A model generated the notes under the pieces. The model worked only from the letters and a program-made list of their open reading frames with translations. It searched no databases and was not told the origin of the DNA. DNA of 64,000 nt from Pedobacter ginsenosidimutans (GTDB taxonomy: Bacteria > Bacteroidota > Bacteroidia > Sphingobacteriales > Sphingobacteriaceae). Shown here piece by piece: positions 63,642 through 64,000 of the stretch (within the stretch, counting starts at the first letter, position 1; every line of letters begins with the position of its first letter). The stretch spans positions 32,751-96,750 of the forward strand of contig NZ_LMZQ01000027.1 of the NCBI RefSeq assembly GCF_001442625.1. The letters are read 5' to 3'. Position numbers and translations under genes: made by a program.

Positions 63642-64000
63642 TTAAAGGCTATCGGGAGAAAATATTAATGGAAAAAACTGTCCTTCCATTTTATGTCCTG
63701 CGCCAATAGGTTCCACTCCCTTAAGTAAGGCTTCGTCGGTATTCGATTCGGTACCATCAGTAAATACATTTAAAACAAAAGCACTTCTTGAGCGTGACGA
63801 TTTATTAGTAAAAGAGCCATGAACCATTAAAGGATGGTGAAACGTAGCATATCCCTTTTTAAGTTCGATTGGGATTGGATTAAATTCTGCTTTCTGCTCT
63901 TCGGTTAAATACTGCATTAAGCCTTCCATATCCCCAGCTAAATCTGGTTTATCCAACAAGCCCCAGTTATGGCTTTTAGGTACATAATATAAACAACCAT
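63642..64000 (-). CDS. Phytanoyl-CoA dioxygenase family protein (C-terminal part)
   Basis: Fe(II)/2-oxoglutarate-dependent oxygenase of the PhyH family; the first part lies beyond the window. The visible 119 residues open with GCLYYVPKSHNWGLLDKPDL, a PhyH hallmark, and contain the distal iron-binding histidine and 2-oxoglutarate-binding arginine in HHPLMVHGSFTNKSSRSR, followed by FVLNVFTDG. The frame stays open to position 64000. Members hydroxylate many small molecules; the substrate is unknown. Confidence 0.88.
   Translation of the reverse strand, partial: GCLYYVPKSHNWGLLDKPDLAGDMEGLMQYLTEEQKAEFNPIPIELKKGYATFHHPLMVHGSFTNKSSRSRSAFVLNVFTDGTESNTDEALLKGVEPIGAGHKMEGQFFPLIFSPDSL

Overview
The window looks like chromosomal DNA of a Bacteroidota member of the Sphingobacteriaceae, most like Pedobacter. 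The evidence is the AT-rich sequence, promoters of the TAnnTTTG type, near absence of strong Shine-Dalgarno sites, a TonB-dependent siderophore receptor with a carboxypeptidase-regulatory N-terminus, LytTR and TPR histidine-kinase signalling, large polysaccharide-degrading glycosidases, and a TANFOR-type giant surface protein. Genus assignment is inference; no rRNA is present.

Layout. 1-4025: 5' part of a siderophore receptor, a DUF3095 protein and a soluble PAS histidine kinase. 4026-4866: gene-free, repeat-bearing. 4867-10925: metabolic and housekeeping genes (aldo/keto reductase, lipoprotein aldose epimerase, HAD phosphatase with a DxN motif, Crp-type regulator, PAP2 phosphatase, Vsr-type endonuclease, small secreted protein). 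11124-13023: two overlapping membrane-enzyme genes resembling alkylglycerol monooxygenase and lysoplasmalogenase, a possible ether-lipid cleavage pair. 13254-22799: penicillin-binding protein 1C and a thioester alpha-2-macroglobulin, a known functional pair, here separated by a small secreted protein and a REP-associated tyrosine transposase with its palindromes. 23013-30213: DUF4440-like protein, topoisomerase I, glutathione peroxidase, aquaporin, WalJ-like hydrolase. 30214-31613: divergent MarR/MFS pair with twin operators.

31823-37153 is a hexuronate unit: a LacI-type regulator with a perfect operator palindrome, divergent from a beta-glucuronidase, an SDR fructuronate reductase (UxuB type) and mannonate dehydratase (UxuA). 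Released glucuronic acid would go, via an isomerase not in this window, to fructuronate, mannonate and 2-keto-3-deoxygluconate. A tRNA-Arg(TCT) follows at 37886. 39866-45307 carries a GH31 alpha-xylosidase-like enzyme with a PA14 insert and a GH3 beta-glucosidase, together suited to side-chain trimming and backbone hydrolysis of xyloglucan-type oligosaccharides.

46293-63160 is the most unusual part. A LytTR response regulator, a TPR histidine kinase and an AraC-type regulator precede a tightly spaced operon of four exported proteins: a collagen-like lipoprotein with six repeated modules, an outer-membrane beta-barrel, a 2436-residue TANFOR protein and a fibronectin-III-like protein. This reads as a regulated cell-surface assembly of unknown function. 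The window ends inside a phytanoyl-CoA dioxygenase family gene. Dispersed palindromic repeats, one MITE-like element with 22-bp terminal inverted repeats and an 11-bp periodic array lie between genes.
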